Made by a program: the position numbers and the translations under genes. A stretch of DNA of 64,000 bases. Source: Beverwykella pulmonaria (Eukaryota; Ascomycota; Dothideomycetes; Pleosporales; Melanommataceae). Location: positions 64,411 to 128,410 of the forward strand of contig BCHH01000019.1 in the NCBI GenBank assembly GCA_001599595.1. Reading direction: 5' to 3'. The notes under the pieces are model-generated. The model was not told where the DNA came from, made no database searches, and was given only the letters and a program-made list of their open reading frames with translations. This document shows, one piece after another, positions 19,938 through 32,858 of the stretch (its first letter is position 1; every line of letters begins with the position of its first letter).

Positions 19938-22757
19938 ATGTCTGCCCCCTCCGTCCACGCAGATCCACCGCCTGAGTTAGTGAGCGACCCCGAAGGCTTG
20001 CAATATGAAACAGGTCCCCAGCTGGGAAAAGGCGGCTTCGCCATCTGCCATCGGGCCAAGTTGATGGGACATGAGCATCTCGGCAGCAACACAGTCGCGT
20101 TAAAGATTGTTAAGTCTCGCATGGAGCCTCCTAAACTGGCACAAAAGGTGTGTTATAAATCTAATGCACGCATTGTTTGTTTACTAACGCGCTGCAGTTT
20201 GTGACCGAACTTCAGATTCATTCGAAACTGTCCCATCCGAACATTGTTGAGTTCTACCGTGCCTTTTCCTTCGAGACGAGCACCTACGTTGTCCTTGAGC
20301 TCTGCGCGAATGGGTCCCTCGCCGACGCCATCCGGAAGAGAAAGTACTTTACCATGCCAGAAATTCGGCGATTCATGATACAAACATGCGGAGCTATAAA
20401 ATACTTACACCAGAGGAATATCGTCCACCGGGACCTGAAGACGGGCAACTTGTTCCTCGACAGCGACATGAACATCAAGGTCGGAGACTTTGGACTCGCG
20501 GCGTTGCTGGTCTCGCAAAGCGATTACGGAGCGATTCGCCGAACAACAATGTGCGGCACCCCGAATTACCTTGCTCCAGAGGTATTGGAGAAGACTGGAA
20601 AGGGCCATGATGAGAAGGTAGACCTGTGGGCTATTGGCATTATGATGTAAGAGCAAACAGGGTAGACCAAAAGGCAAACAACTTACGCGACTAGGTATAC
20701 ACTTGCCGTTGGCAGGGCGCCATTCCATGCTCCGAAACGAGAAGACATATACAGGAAATTGAAGGCTCGAGAATACACCTGGCCAGATCTTGCCAAATTC
20801 CCAAACGAGATCACAGACGACTTGCGCGATATTGTATCGCTGCTACTCGTTCATGAGGATGACCGGCCGACGCCAGATCAGATCGTTGCCCACCCATTTT
20901 TCAAACTAGGCCATATTCCACTTCATCTCGAAAGCGCATGCACCTCTCGCATTCCAAAATGGCCCAAAATAAGGCCACCAACAGCTTCAACAATTACGCG
21001 GGGATACACTGAGGAGTGGTGGACGCTATGCAAAGCGTCTGCTGTGGGGGAATATGAACCCGGCAAATCTTTCGGTGCCTACGGAAGCAGAAGAAACAAG
21101 ACAGTAGCAAGGGATTGCCAAAAGGAAATTGAATCTGGCAAACAACCAAATATACCGTTTGCCATGGACACTGTGTACCTGCCCTTCCCAGCACGCACCC
21201 ATTGGCCGTTCCAGGCTGCCGGGGGGTTGAGCGAAATTCCAGAGGAAAAGGAATCATCTTCGGAAGGGCGAGCTCTAGTGGAGACAGTAGGAAACGATAG
21301 GACAAGGGGACGCCCAGTTCGCAATGCGAGGAAGGAGGATGTGATGCCGACTCTGAAAGAGAATAACGACCCATTGCTTGAGACGGAAACCGCGAAGAAG
21401 GTGATAGATAAGCAGCCAACGCGAATGAGGTCCGTTCGAAAAATCTCTAACCCTGGGCGAGTAACCGCGGCAACAGCTACAACGGTGCCTTTGCGTGTAC
21501 CTAAAGATACTCGATCCCTTCAGCGCACCAGGTCGACGAAAGAGGGCTCGAAAGAGAAGGAAGATCCTGTTACTGAACCGAAGCAGGATACCCATTCACT
21601 TCAACGAACTAGGTCAGTTAAGGAGGGCTCGAAGGAGAAGGATGACACTGTCCCTGAGGTGAAGCCACTACGGGTCGCAAAGACAAGTGCGAGAGTGGCT
21701 GAGAAGTCGGAACGTCCAACAATGCCGCCGCCGAGGGCAAGGACTGTCACGCCGTTTCGCACACTAGATCACGAGCTTCCCGCAACTGACCCCGTAGCGG
21801 TGCTGGCACGACTGTACACTTTCCGAGACAATATTGCACGAGCGCTCGAAAAGAAGCCTTGCAATTCCAGGCGAGACAAGGCCCCGAATCTCCCTTTTGT
21901 GCAAAAATGGGTCGATTACTCTCGGAGATACGGCGTAGGATACGTTCTTGATGATGGGAGCGTCGGATGTGTTGCCATTGCTACTGGGCCTCATCCTGTT
22001 ACCATTGCCTTTTCTGCCGATGGACATACTCACCTTAGGAAGCTCGCTAAGAGTATGGATCACGCGGCGAGCATACCAATGCAGTTCTATGCAGCCCCGA
22101 AAGGAACGAAAGGGCTTGCGCGGATCGAAGTCACAGACACGGCTCGTCAAGAGAGCATCCAGACCATATGGCGCAAATTTGGAAAGTACATGTGCACACA
22201 ACTGGGGACTGAGGATTGGCCACGGAGGAAGGAGCCACAGCCACTCAACTTCGTAAAGTTTTACCAGCGTCTTAGCAACGTCGGCGTTTGGGGTTTCGGC
22301 GATGGTTCTTTTCAGGTAAGTTCCATGGAGTCTTCTCTAGATGGCAATGCTAACGCCTTTTCTCCAGATCAATTTTCCAGACCACACCAAAATGGTTCTT
22401 TCCTCAGATGGTACATACTGCAACTTTGTGTGCTTGTCTCTAGAGGCAACGATGTACAAGGATACGGGCGACATTCCGTTCAAATTCGTGAAGCAGCGCG
22501 AGAATCTGCACGGCTCCGTGCAACAGCTCCTTTACGGGTCTGCAGACAAAGCGGATACGTACAAGGACATTACCGAAGGCAACTTGATGCGCACCAAGCT
22601 CGAATTCTTCAACTCGGTTGTCGAGGGATGGATTGAAGGCGGCGGTATAGGATGTCTTCAAGAACCTAAGTCGTATGTATATCCTGGATGGGGGGCTCCA
22701 AACAACAAGAGAGTGGATTGGGCCAGCGTTGGACGTTTTGGCGGCGATGTCTTTTGA
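19938..22757 (+). CDS. plkA: Polo-like protein kinase
   Basis: Four exons: 19938..20147, 20198..20646, 20695..22315 and 22368..22757, about 889 residues, with three introns of 48-52 nt. Kinase domain, about residues 22-290: glycine loop GKGGFAIC, catalytic Lys56 in VALKIV, HRDLKTGN (Asp149), DFG at 167-169, and an activation segment RRTTMCGTPNYLAPE whose Thr186/187 region matches the activating Thr. A basic linker (about 400-540) carries two SLQRTRS repeats. Two polo boxes follow: the first has VQKWVDYSRRYGVGY, with the Trp used in phosphopeptide binding, and the second has NFPDHTKMVLS with the His and Lys pincer. Polo kinases control mitotic entry, spindle poles and septation. An in-frame ATG at 19848 would add 30 residues; I prefer 19938 (MSAPSVHADPP), which is like fungal relatives. 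Confidence 0.93.
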
Positions 22758-23339
22758 TTGCTTCTTCTCTCGTATTGGTCGCCAAGCGACGGCGTTTTGG
22801 ATATGGGGGATATTTCTACGTGGCATTGGCATTATCATGGCGTGTGTGTCTTTCGGTTGATTTTCAGTCGTTCATTCATGATGATGGAGTTAGTTCCCGC
22901 TTCGGCGCGTCAGTCATACAGACAGCATTGGGAGGCGCACGAAATGAGTAGTTTGACATGTTCAGATGCCAAGTTGTGAGCCGTGTGAACGTTCGTCGTG
23001 ATAGGAGATGAGGAATCATAGATGCACATAATGTTCAGCCTTGCCAGGGTTGTCGGGGTTGGTTGAATCATCGCTTGCGTGTCGGTCCGGTGGCTCAGCT
23101 GTGCGGTGGCGCAGGGTCCCGAGCCGCGCCGTGACGGTTTGGAATCATGAAGCCTGCGACAGCTTGCCCACTTCACCTCGCATCCCACAAATTCCTCACA
23201 TAGCGCCCTGCCGCCCACATAACCTCACCCGCTCATACGCGCTCGCCTTCCTCTTCTTACCATATCCACATCGAACACACCTATTGTGCCATCTGGCTAC
23301 CGCAGCTTACGCATCTGAGTGCGCCTTTGGGCATCAATC
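22758..23339. other. Spacer between Polo kinase and MyoA
   Basis: A 582-bp spacer with the Polo 3' end and the MyoA promoter. The last 100 bp are rich in C and CT runs, as in leaders of highly expressed fungal genes. No gene is supported. Confidence 0.55.
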
Positions 23340-26300
23340 ATGGTAGGACTATTGCACACTCGCTGTATTGAGTAGAATGAAAATGCTGATGTCTTTTCCT
23401 CTGTATAGGCGGTATCGAAACGCGCCGGGCGCAAGAAGGATGCTGGAGGCTCCAAACAAGCCGGAGGCGGGGCACCGAAGTCGCAGTTTGCGAAGAAGGC
23501 CGTATTCGAGAGCACAAAAAAGAAGGAGGTCGGAGTCTCAGATCTTACTTTGATTAGCAAGATCTCGAACGAGGCTATCAACGATAATTTGAAGAAGCGG
23601 TTCGAGAATGCGGAGATATACGTGCGTGGACACTTGGGCGCCAGCCCCGCGTCGCATCAAGATATCGATAGGCTTGGAGAGCGTTGCTGACCCAGTTGCA
23701 GACATACATTGGACATGTGCTGGTGTCTGTCAACCCTTTCCGAGATTGTACGTTCTGGAACCCGCCCCATTGTAACGGATTGCTGATTTGGAGTAGTGGG
23801 CATATACACAGACCAGGTCCTGAATAGCTACCGGGGCAAGAATAGGCTGGAGGTTCGACATTGGATCCTTCTCTTGCACTCCGCCGCTAACGGTTCCAGG
23901 TCCCTCCGCACGTCTTTGCCATCGCCGAATCCTCATACTATAACATGAAAGCGTACAAGGAGAATCAATGCGTCATCATCTCAGGTGAATCAGGAGCCGG
24001 CAAAACAGAGGCTGCGAAACGGTTGATGCAATATATTGCGAATGTTTCAGAGGGGAACAATTCCTCGATTCAGGAGATCAAGGACATGGTGCTGGCCACG
24101 AACCCTCTACTCGAATCATTCGGGAATGCTAAGACACTGAGAAACAACAATTCTTCGAGATTCGGGAAATATCTGGAGATCCAATTCAATTCACAGGGAG
24201 AACCCGTGGGGGCGAACATCAACAACTATCTGCTGGAGAAGTCGAGAGTCGTGGGACAAATCACCAATGAGCGGAACTTTCACATCTTCTACCAATTCGC
24301 AAAAGCTGCGTCGTCAAATTACAGGGGTACCTCTCTTCCCAATCGCTCTTCACGAATGAATGCTGACTTGTAAAGAAACCTTCGGAATCCAGCAACCCCA
24401 ATCCTACGTTTACACGAGCCGATCGAAGTGCTACGATGTTGACGGAATCGACGATCATTCTGAATTCAAAGACACTTTGAACGCCATGAAGGTTATAGGT
24501 CTGTCCCAAGCCGAACAGGACAACATTTTCCGCATGATTTCCGCCATTCTGTGGCTAGGAAACGTATCCTTCGTCGAAGACGACTCTGGAAACGCTACAG
24601 TTGCCGACCAATCGGTTATTGATTTCGTGGCCTATCTCTTGGAAGTTGACTCTGCACACGTCAACAAAGCACTCACCATTCGAATCATGGAGACATCTCG
24701 AGGCGGTCGAAGGGGGTCCGTGTACGACGTTCCACTAAATCCTGCTCAAGCGACAGCGGTGCGCGACGCATTGTCGAAAGCTATATACTTCAACCTGTTC
24801 GATTGGATAGTCGAGAGAGTGAATGTGTCTCTGAAAGCCCGAGGCGAGATGGCATATTCCATTGGAATCTTGGATATCTACGGCTTTGAGATTTTCGAGC
24901 GCAACAGCTTTGAACAACTATGCATCAACTACGTCAACGAAAAACTCCAGCAAATCTTTATCCAGTTGACTTTGAAGGCGGAACAAGAAGAATACGAGAG
25001 GGAACAGATCAAATGGACGCCGATCAAGTACTTCGACAACAAGGTCGTGTGCGAGCTGATTGAGGAAAAGCGACCGCCGGGTGTTTTTGCTGCATTGAAT
25101 GATGCTTGCGCAACGGCACATGCTGATCCAACTGCTGCTGACCAAACCTTCGTTCAACGGCTAAACGCCCTTTCGTCCAACCCTAACTTCCAACCTCGGC
25201 AGGGACAGTTCATCATCAAGCATTACGCTGGTGATGTGTCTTACGCAATAGAAGGCATGACGGACAAGAACAAAGATCAGCTCCTCAAAGATCTTCTTAA
25301 CCTTCTAGGCCAAAGTTCCAATACGTTTGTCCACACCCTCTTTCCCCATCAAGTCGATCAGGACAACAGGAGAAGACCTCCGACGGCCGGAGACAAGATC
25401 AAAGCCTCTGCGAATGACCTGGTTACCACTCTCATGAAAGCGCAACCGTCATATATCCGAACGATCAAGCCGAACGAAAACAAATCGCCGTCAGAATATA
25501 ACGTACCAAACGTCCTACATCAAATCAAATACCTGGGTCTGCAGGAGAACGTCCGTATTCGGAGAGCTGGGTTTGCGTCCCGTCAAACTTTCGACAAGTT
25601 TGTTGAACGGTTCTTCTTACTTTCCCCGAAAACTGGATACGCTGGTGAGTATACGTGGACTGGCGATTACCAGAGCGGTGCCAAGCAGATTCTGAGGGAC
25701 ACAAACATTCCTGCCGAGGAATTCCAAATGGGCGTCACCAAAGTCTTTATCAAGACACCAGAAACCCTATTTGCGCTCGAAACGATGCGTGACCGTTATT
25801 GGCATAACATGGCCATTCGTATCCAACGCGCATGGAGAAACTACCTACGGTATCGGATTGAATGTGCGATCCGGATTCAACGATTCTGGAGGCGTGTCAA
25901 TGGTGGCCTAGAGTTCATTCAAGTGCGTGATCAAGGTCACAAGATCCTCCAGGGCCGGAAAGAGAGGAGGAGGTTTAGTTTGATTGGCTCGCGCCGATTC
26001 ATGGGTGATTACCTCGGGATTGGAAACAGGGGTGGTCCGGGTGAAGTGATAGCAAACGCTATCAACATATCGAGCAGTGAGGAAGTTCCTTTCTCATGCA
26101 GAGCTGAGGTTTTGGTGTCGAAGCTTGGCCGTTCGAGCAAGCCGGAACCTCGTAGCCTGATTCTCACTAAGAAAAACGTCTACTTGGTCAAGCAGGTATT
26201 GGTCAACCGACAAATACAAATTCAGGCTGAGCGGACGATACCCCTCGGCTCCATCAAGTATATCGGCGCTTCAACGCTGAAGGACGATTGGTTTTCCATC

Positions 26301-27399
26301 GGCGTGGGCTCTCCACAAGAGCCTGATCCACTTGTCAACTGCGTCTTCAAGACGGAATTTTTCACCCACCTTAAGAACGCTCTTCACGGATCATTGGATT
26401 TAAGGATTGGAAACACGTAAGTTTAGATGGGTATGTCACCTAGACCAAGGCTAACACCTCACAAGAATCGAGTATAGCAAGAAACCTGGTAAACTTGCCC
26501 AGATCAAGGTGGTCAAGGATCCTGCAATTCCTCGGGACGATGTGTACAAAAGTAGCACGATCCATACCGGTCCAGGAGAGCCTCCGAACTCGGTATCCAA
26601 ACCTACACCTAAAGGAAAGCAAATCGCAGCGAAACCAATCACGAAAGGCAAATTACTGCGCCCTGGAGGACCTGGCGGTGGTCCGTCGAAGCTTGCTAGT
26701 CGCCCAGCTCAGCCTAGGCATACAACACCTGCTGCTGCAACCCAACCAAGACCCGTACCCCAACCTGTTGCAGCATTATCCAACGGCATAGGCCACGCAC
26801 GCAATGCGTCGTCGTCATCAACGCGTGCACCTCCTCCTCCCCCTCCACCCCCGCCTGCTGCACCTCCTGCACCAAGGGAGCCAACATATCGAGCCCTGTA
26901 TGATTTTGCTGGGCAATCGGCTGGCGAGTTGAGCATGAGCAAGGATGAAGTGATATTAGTCACACAGAAAGAAGGCAACGGTTCGTATTCTCACCTCGCA
27001 TTACTGATACATGATTACATCTAACACCTTCCAGGCTGGTGGTTGGCAAGCAAGCTGGACAAGTCTGCTTCCGGGTGGGCACCATCTGCATATTTGGAAG
27101 AGGTGGTGAACAAGCCAGCTCCTCCCCCAGCTCCTCCAGCACCCCCAGCACGTCCCGCGAACGGGGGACTTCGCGCCAAGCCTACACCCCCTGCTCCGCC
27201 TGCTAAGCGCCCAGCGGCGAAGAAGCCCGCCCCGGCCTCCGCGGCTCGGGACAGTGGTTATTCAGGAAGCGGAGCGAGTAGCTTGGAACCTGGCGCTAGA
27301 GACAGTAGCGGAAGCATCGCTGGTGGTTTGGCAGAAGCGCTGAGGCAACGGCAAGCAGCCATGCAAGGTCGCAAGCCAGCTAGCCAGGAAGACTGGTGA
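23340..27399 (+). CDS. myoA: Class I myosin (MyoA/Myo3/Myo5 type)
   Basis: Eight coding exons: 23340..23342, 23409..23621, 23702..23747, 23797..23852, 23900..24326, 24376..26416, 26466..26980 and 27035..27399, about 1221 residues. The first exon is just the ATG. Motor domain: P-loop GESGAGKT (135-142), [12 protein letters not shown] switch region, and TEDS-rule serine in [10 protein letters not shown] (about 363), a PAK-type phosphorylation site. Two IQ-like segments follow ([23 protein letters not shown]), then a TH1 membrane-binding tail, a Pro-rich TH2, and an SH3 domain ([16 protein letters not shown] to [10 protein letters not shown]). The extreme C-terminus ends in acidic QEDW, the Arp2/3-activating type of tail. 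The protein drives actin patch formation, endocytosis and hyphal polarity. All seven splice joins keep frame and restore conserved sequence. Confidence 0.95.
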
Positions 27400-28762
27400 T
27401 GGAGCACGATATACGTTGGCCACAGTGACCAATAAAACCCCTCCATAGTTTCTGTCATTATGCCTCCTTATTCTGCATGATGGCACTGGGGGGTAGGTTT
27501 TTTTTTTCGGTGATTCCTCGTGAAGGCAGGATCCTGATTAAAAAGTTGATCACGTTAGCAATTGCACTTGTTTGGTCCCTTAGATATCGGGAAGGACAGG
27601 ATTTAGAGATACTAGCGATACCGACTTCCGGCGAAGTCGGAAGACGCAATCGACGATGGTGGGCCGATTCCTGGTGAAGCGAATGGCACATCAAATGAAA
27701 GACATTTGAGTTCTGATATCTCCTGTTTGGTCACTATTGCTTAATATCATCTATGTGTGATTGTCGGAGCTATGGGTCGTTGGAGTGGATGGAATGTAGC
27801 TTCCAGTCTCTTAACGCACGCCGGGATGGTCGTCAAGTGTTTTCTGCCCGCATTCGACATATCATCTATAATAAAGATGCTCTTGGCGGCCCGGTTGCAG
27901 ATCACGTTGATTCCTCCGCCCCGATTTGGGACGGAGTGCAGGGCCGGATTACCCGCTCCACTCCCGTGCCTCCGACACCAATGCTGCCAACAACATCTCA
28001 CAGAAAATTTATCCGACTATCAGAAGCTTGCAGGCGACCCCCATGTATTGCGGGAGGCCCGCTCGTGCTTCCCAGACTCGTTTCGGAGCATCCATGCCCG
28101 CAGTATAGGACCGCTGTTACCGCGTGACATGTTTTCTCAGTCATCGAATCAGAAGTACGGCTGCTTGCCATTGCACCGGGCAGACGCCCTGCGACATCTG
28201 TCCTGGCTACTCAGACTGCATGCCTCCAATGCCATCTTGCTGCACTTCGCGTCAATGTTGGTCCGCAAGTCGCCTTGGAAGGTAAGTACCCACCCTCGTG
28301 CCTGCCGTCACCTGTGGGTTTCGCCACAGCACGAGCCCTGCACGAAATACTTCTAGATTGAGGGGGTTGCCAGCTCCTCTCAGGCATGTCAAGGCGTGAG
28401 TGCGCGTACACATCGGTACATTGCCGCTCCACCGGCCAATGGCACCCAGCGTCGATCCTGAGACGTCCCTGCGAGCCGTAACTAGGTACAAGGCTTGTTT
28501 CCAATACATCCGGATATTTCCTTCTCTCTGGCTCCACGCTGCTAACCGCTATGCGTGGTTTGATAGTCGCATCTGAATTTCCTGGGTACTAAAGGATGAC
28601 AATCTACTGCGATTGCCCGGACAGCTTTTGAGTTCACTGTTTTCTCCGTTTCACCACCACTCTACGGCACATTTTTGGTTGAGGCAACGCGCTGCTGCGG
28701 GCCAGAACGCGGATCTCGTCCAGACACTCCGACTGCTGAAGATTAATCTTGCCTGATTGATC
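27400..28762. other. Long spacer upstream of GH3 gene
   Basis: A 1.36-kb spacer. A 199-codon frame (27757..28356, plus strand) and frames of up to 108 codons on the other strand overlap each other. Composition and lack of any motif suggest chance. It probably contains the MyoA 3' region and the GH3 promoter. Confidence 0.5.
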
Positions 28763-31700
28763 ATGAGCTTTATCGACCTCGATAACCCTAGTCCGATAGA
28801 AGGAAGGGACCTCACACTCGCTGATATAAAGGAAGCGACTTTCCAAGTGCAACCTATCGTCTCAACACCACTTCTCACACCCACCCATACGCCCGAAAAG
28901 AGACCGTCAGACGACGCCGACACGATGACTGGAAAGAAGATTTTCACGCTCGAGAAGCCCGATGATAGGGCTCGGGAGTTGGCTGCCAAGTTGACTTTAG
29001 AGGAGCAGGTGTGTTTGCCTTTTTTTTATATACCGGAGAAGCTTGGACCCCCACAGATCGCCAGCTGCAGCTGAAGAAGGATCGTCCTTAATCGAGCATG
29101 CAACTTTATTTTCACTGCGCTTCATTGAGTCTAGGCTTGGAGCTTCTGCTCTTTATAAGATGCAGTTTCCGGCATTCTCTTTGATCTATTCATTTCTCTC
29201 CGAGAATACCAGAATCACTGCAACATTTTCATTACCGTTTATGCCAAGCTCTTCTAGCAAAAATGCTTTATTTGTCATTTTCTACGCGAGACCCTCACAT
29301 GACTATTCTTATCTATCCGTCAAACACATGATACTTGTTTGTGGATGGATAAGCTGACTCTGATAGATTTCCTTGCTGGCAGGAGCAGATTTTTGGCGGT
29401 CGATGGCTATCCCTGACAAGGGTATCCCATCTATCAAGACCACAGATGGCCCTAATGGCGCTCGCGGGGAGTTTTTCACAAACGGCACGCCTGTAAGTGT
29501 AATTCTAGGCAAATTCGTATGTATAGTGTTAATTCTTCCAGGCCGCATTGTTCCCCTGCGGAATCTCGATGGCGTCCACATGGAATGTGGATCTGATTGA
29601 ACAGGTTGGTCAGCACCTTGGAGATGAAACCAAAGCACGCGGTGCCAACGTCCTGCTCGCCCCCACCATTTGCATGCATCGTTCTCCTCTTGGTGGACGG
29701 AACTTTGAATCCTACTCTGAAGACCCCTACCTCACTGGGAAACTGGCCGCCTCCTACGTTCGTGGTCTTCAAAGTAAAGGCATTGCCGCCACCATCAAGC
29801 ATTTCGTCGGAAATGAGCAAGAAACCGAGCGACAGGCCTACAATGCCGTCATTGCCGAGCGCCCACTTCGCGAAATTTATCTTAAGCCCTTCGAAATTGC
29901 CGTCCGAGAAGCTTCGCCATGGGCGCTCATGAGCGCATATAACATGGTCAATGGAGTACATGCTGATGAATACGAACATTCACTGAAAGAAATTCTTCGC
30001 GGCGAGTGGGGTTGGGAGGGAGCAATTATCTCTGACTGGACTGGAACATATGCCACTGCACCTTCGATCAAAGCAGGAGTCGACATCGAGATGCCCGGAC
30101 CTTCAAAATGGCGGAAGCCGGCTCAGGTCCTAGACTGTCTTGAGAAAGGCGAAATTACCCGAGAAGACATTGAGCGAGCAGCTGGAAATGTACTGTACCT
30201 CGTCGATCGAACAAAAGGCCTGAGCGACAACTCTCCTGAACCTGCCGAGCAACCAAACAATAATGAGGAGACAAGAAATCTGATCCTCCAAGCCGGTATT
30301 GAAGGACTGACTTTATTGAAAAATGAGAACAACGTTCTGCCAATTCGGAATGTGAGAAAAGTTGCGGTGATTGGGCCGAATGTGAAGCGGGCTATAGCTG
30401 CAGGAGGTGGCAGCGCCGGGGTCAACCCTTACTACACCACTACGCCGTGGGACGGCATTAGGTCTCGGTTCGATGGGGAACTCACCTTCGCGATCGGGTG
30501 TGATAGCTCGAAATGGCTTCCACTTGCCACTCCTTACTGCACGGCACCCGACGGTCAGCAAGGCGTCAGGTTGGAGTACTACCGCGGTGATAGATTCAAG
30601 GGCGAACCAGCCGTTGTCCAACATAAAGTCAGCACCGATCTCTGGCTCTGGGATTCTGCACCAAAAGACGTGCTACCCGATTTCTCTTTCAAGGTCAAGA
30701 CCACAGTTACCCCGAAATCTACTGGAAATCACACCTTCAGCTTTGCTTCAGTGGGGCCCGGTCGTCTTTTCCTCAACGGGGAACTCTTCATTGATATCTG
30801 GAACTGGACGGAGGAAGGCGAGGCCATGTTTTCTGCTTCCGAGGACGTGTTAAAATCCATTCACCTCGAGGAAGGCAAACCTGTTGAACTCCTTGTGGAG
30901 AGCACCAACGAAGTCCGGCCAGCATCCAAGGTCTCAATCCTGGGACGCCGCCACGACTATGGTGGCTGCCGCATCGGCTACCAAGAAGAGGACCAAGTTG
31001 ATCGCCTGCAGGAAGCCGCTAATGCAGCAAAGGAGGCCGACGTCGCCGTGGTGGTCATTGGTCTCGATGCAGAGTGGGAATCAGAGGGCTATGATAGACA
31101 GACCATGGACCTCCCCAAAAACGGCTCTCAAGACCGACTCGTCGAGGCCGTCCTTGCCGCCAACCCCCGCACCGTTATCGTCAACCAATCCGGCACACCA
31201 GTCACTATGCCTTGGGTGGACCGCGCACCTGCCATTCTACAAGCCTGGTACCAAGGTCAAGAGGCCGGAAATGCGCTCGCAGATGTCCTTTTTGGCAATC
31301 AGAGCCCGAGCGGAAAGCTGCCGACAACATTCCCAGTACGCCTTGAAGACAATCCCGCTTACCATAACTGGCCCGGCGAGAACTTGAAGACCGTTTATGG
31401 TGAGGGCATATACATCGGATACAGGCACTACGAGCGCTCTAAGATTGTACCTCTATTCCCCTTCGGCCACGGCCTAACATACACGACTTTTGAATATGGG
31501 GCGCCGACCATCACCAACACTGTCTTAACGGAATCAGAGGGAATTACAATCACCATCCCTGTCAAAAACTCCGGCTCCGTCGCTGCACGTGAGATTGTGC
31601 AAGCGTACGTGAAGGACGTCAAGTCCACGCTCCCGCGCCCAGAAAAGGAACTCCAGGCTTTTTCCAAGATCTTCCTGCAACCCGGCGAGACAAAGTATGT

Positions 31701-31923
31701 GACGCTGAAGCTGGACAAGTACTCAGTTGGGTACTTCGATACTTCACTCGGACAGACGGGAGCCTGGATTGCCGAGGAGGGGGTGTTTGATGTGATGATT
31801 GGCGCTTCGAGTGCGGATATTAGGTATGTTAGCCGTGTAACCCGATGGCCTAGTCTGTGCTAATAAAGTGACAGGGAGAAAATTAGCTTCGAAGTGAAGG
31901 AGTCGTTCCAGTGGATCTTCTGA
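28763..31923 (+). CDS. GH3 beta-glucosidase with PA14 insert, apparently cytosolic
   Basis: Four exons: 28763..29008, 29367..29492, 29542..31823 and 31875..31923, about 900 residues. The first intron is 358 nt, far longer than the others (49 and 51 nt). Joins restore LTLEEQ-ISLLAGADFW, FFTNGTP-AALFPCG and an end EVKESFQWIF. The N-terminal GH3 barrel has KHFVGNEQE and the catalytic nucleophile Asp in IISDWTGTY (about Asp289). The second GH3 domain is interrupted by a PA14 carbohydrate-binding module (about 455-590: VRLEYYRGDRFKG, FSFASVGPGRLFLNGELFID). A fibronectin-III-like domain ends the protein. No signal peptide is visible, so it likely hydrolyses imported cellobiose or aryl-glucosides inside the cell. 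An alternative ATG at 28925 would shorten the N-terminus by 54 residues. Confidence 0.9.
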
Positions 31924-32858
31924 TTTAGAGAGGATTTGTTCTTCTTTGATAGCGGGCGTTTGGTGTTGAGGGAGGGCGAATAGCCTGATGGTATCTTAGT
32001 GCGGTTAGTATCACTGTTTGTAGGGAGAAATATGAATCAGTTTTCTGCACATTCCTTGATTTTCGGACTGTGATGTTAGAATGATGACTTTTGGCAACCT
32101 TGCCTCACTGATTTCTGTATTAAAAAGTCGTTAGACAACGAAACAGAATTATGTGTACTATAATTTGCCACTCTTTATAATCACATTCTCTTTAAAGCAT
32201 GACCCACTCTGGTATACGTATGCAGAAATATTATATTGTAGGCTCACATTACTATTCTATATCTCAACATGGCTGTTTGCTCTTTGCATTCTCTATGGTC
32301 ACACTTCTTGACATTCACCTGCAAGGGACAGTCCCCAAGCACGTGAGACAACCTTGAGTGCGCGTGGCTAGAAACAGTTAGTGCGAAGGGCGGGCCGACA
32401 TTCATCTGCCGGCACACACCGCCTGGATCGTCAAATCAACATCTACGGAACAACTTCGGCTCGCTGCCCTGACAGCTGACGGAAGAGGAGCTTGAACTTT
32501 CACCCTCCATCGCACGTCGACCTCCACTCCATCAACACTGAGTTCCCCCATACAGCGCTTGTGTCCACCGTGGTCGCGTCAGTGCGTTCATCTACGCGCG
32601 ACATCGTTGTCCATACCAGGCCACTGCTTCGTGTAAGGCCACCGGCATCAACACCTGCAGCTGGCTTGCCCTCCTGATCCTAGCGACTGGCACTGTTCCA
32701 CTTCAAGACCAGACCACATCTTTCACAGCACATCAAAATTCAACCTGGAGCTCTTCATGAGCTACAGCGAGCTCTGACACGACTACCCGTCCACGAACGC
32801 GTCTGCCCTTCCGCCGTCGCAACCGCCCTTAAAGCCGACGAATAGTTGCAAAGCCGAG
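31924..32858. other. Spacer between GH3 and SIN3 genes
   Basis: A 935-bp spacer: an AT-rich GH3 3' flank (31.9-32.3 kb), then a GC-richer, CA/CT-rich stretch that is probably the long SIN3 leader, with several short upstream frames (one of 61 codons at 32492). No separate gene is supported. Confidence 0.5.

Noticed and set aside
27757..28356. 199-codon open frame upstream of the GH3 gene
   Set aside because: Residue composition looks random, frames on the other strand overlap it, and no motif or splice evidence supports it.
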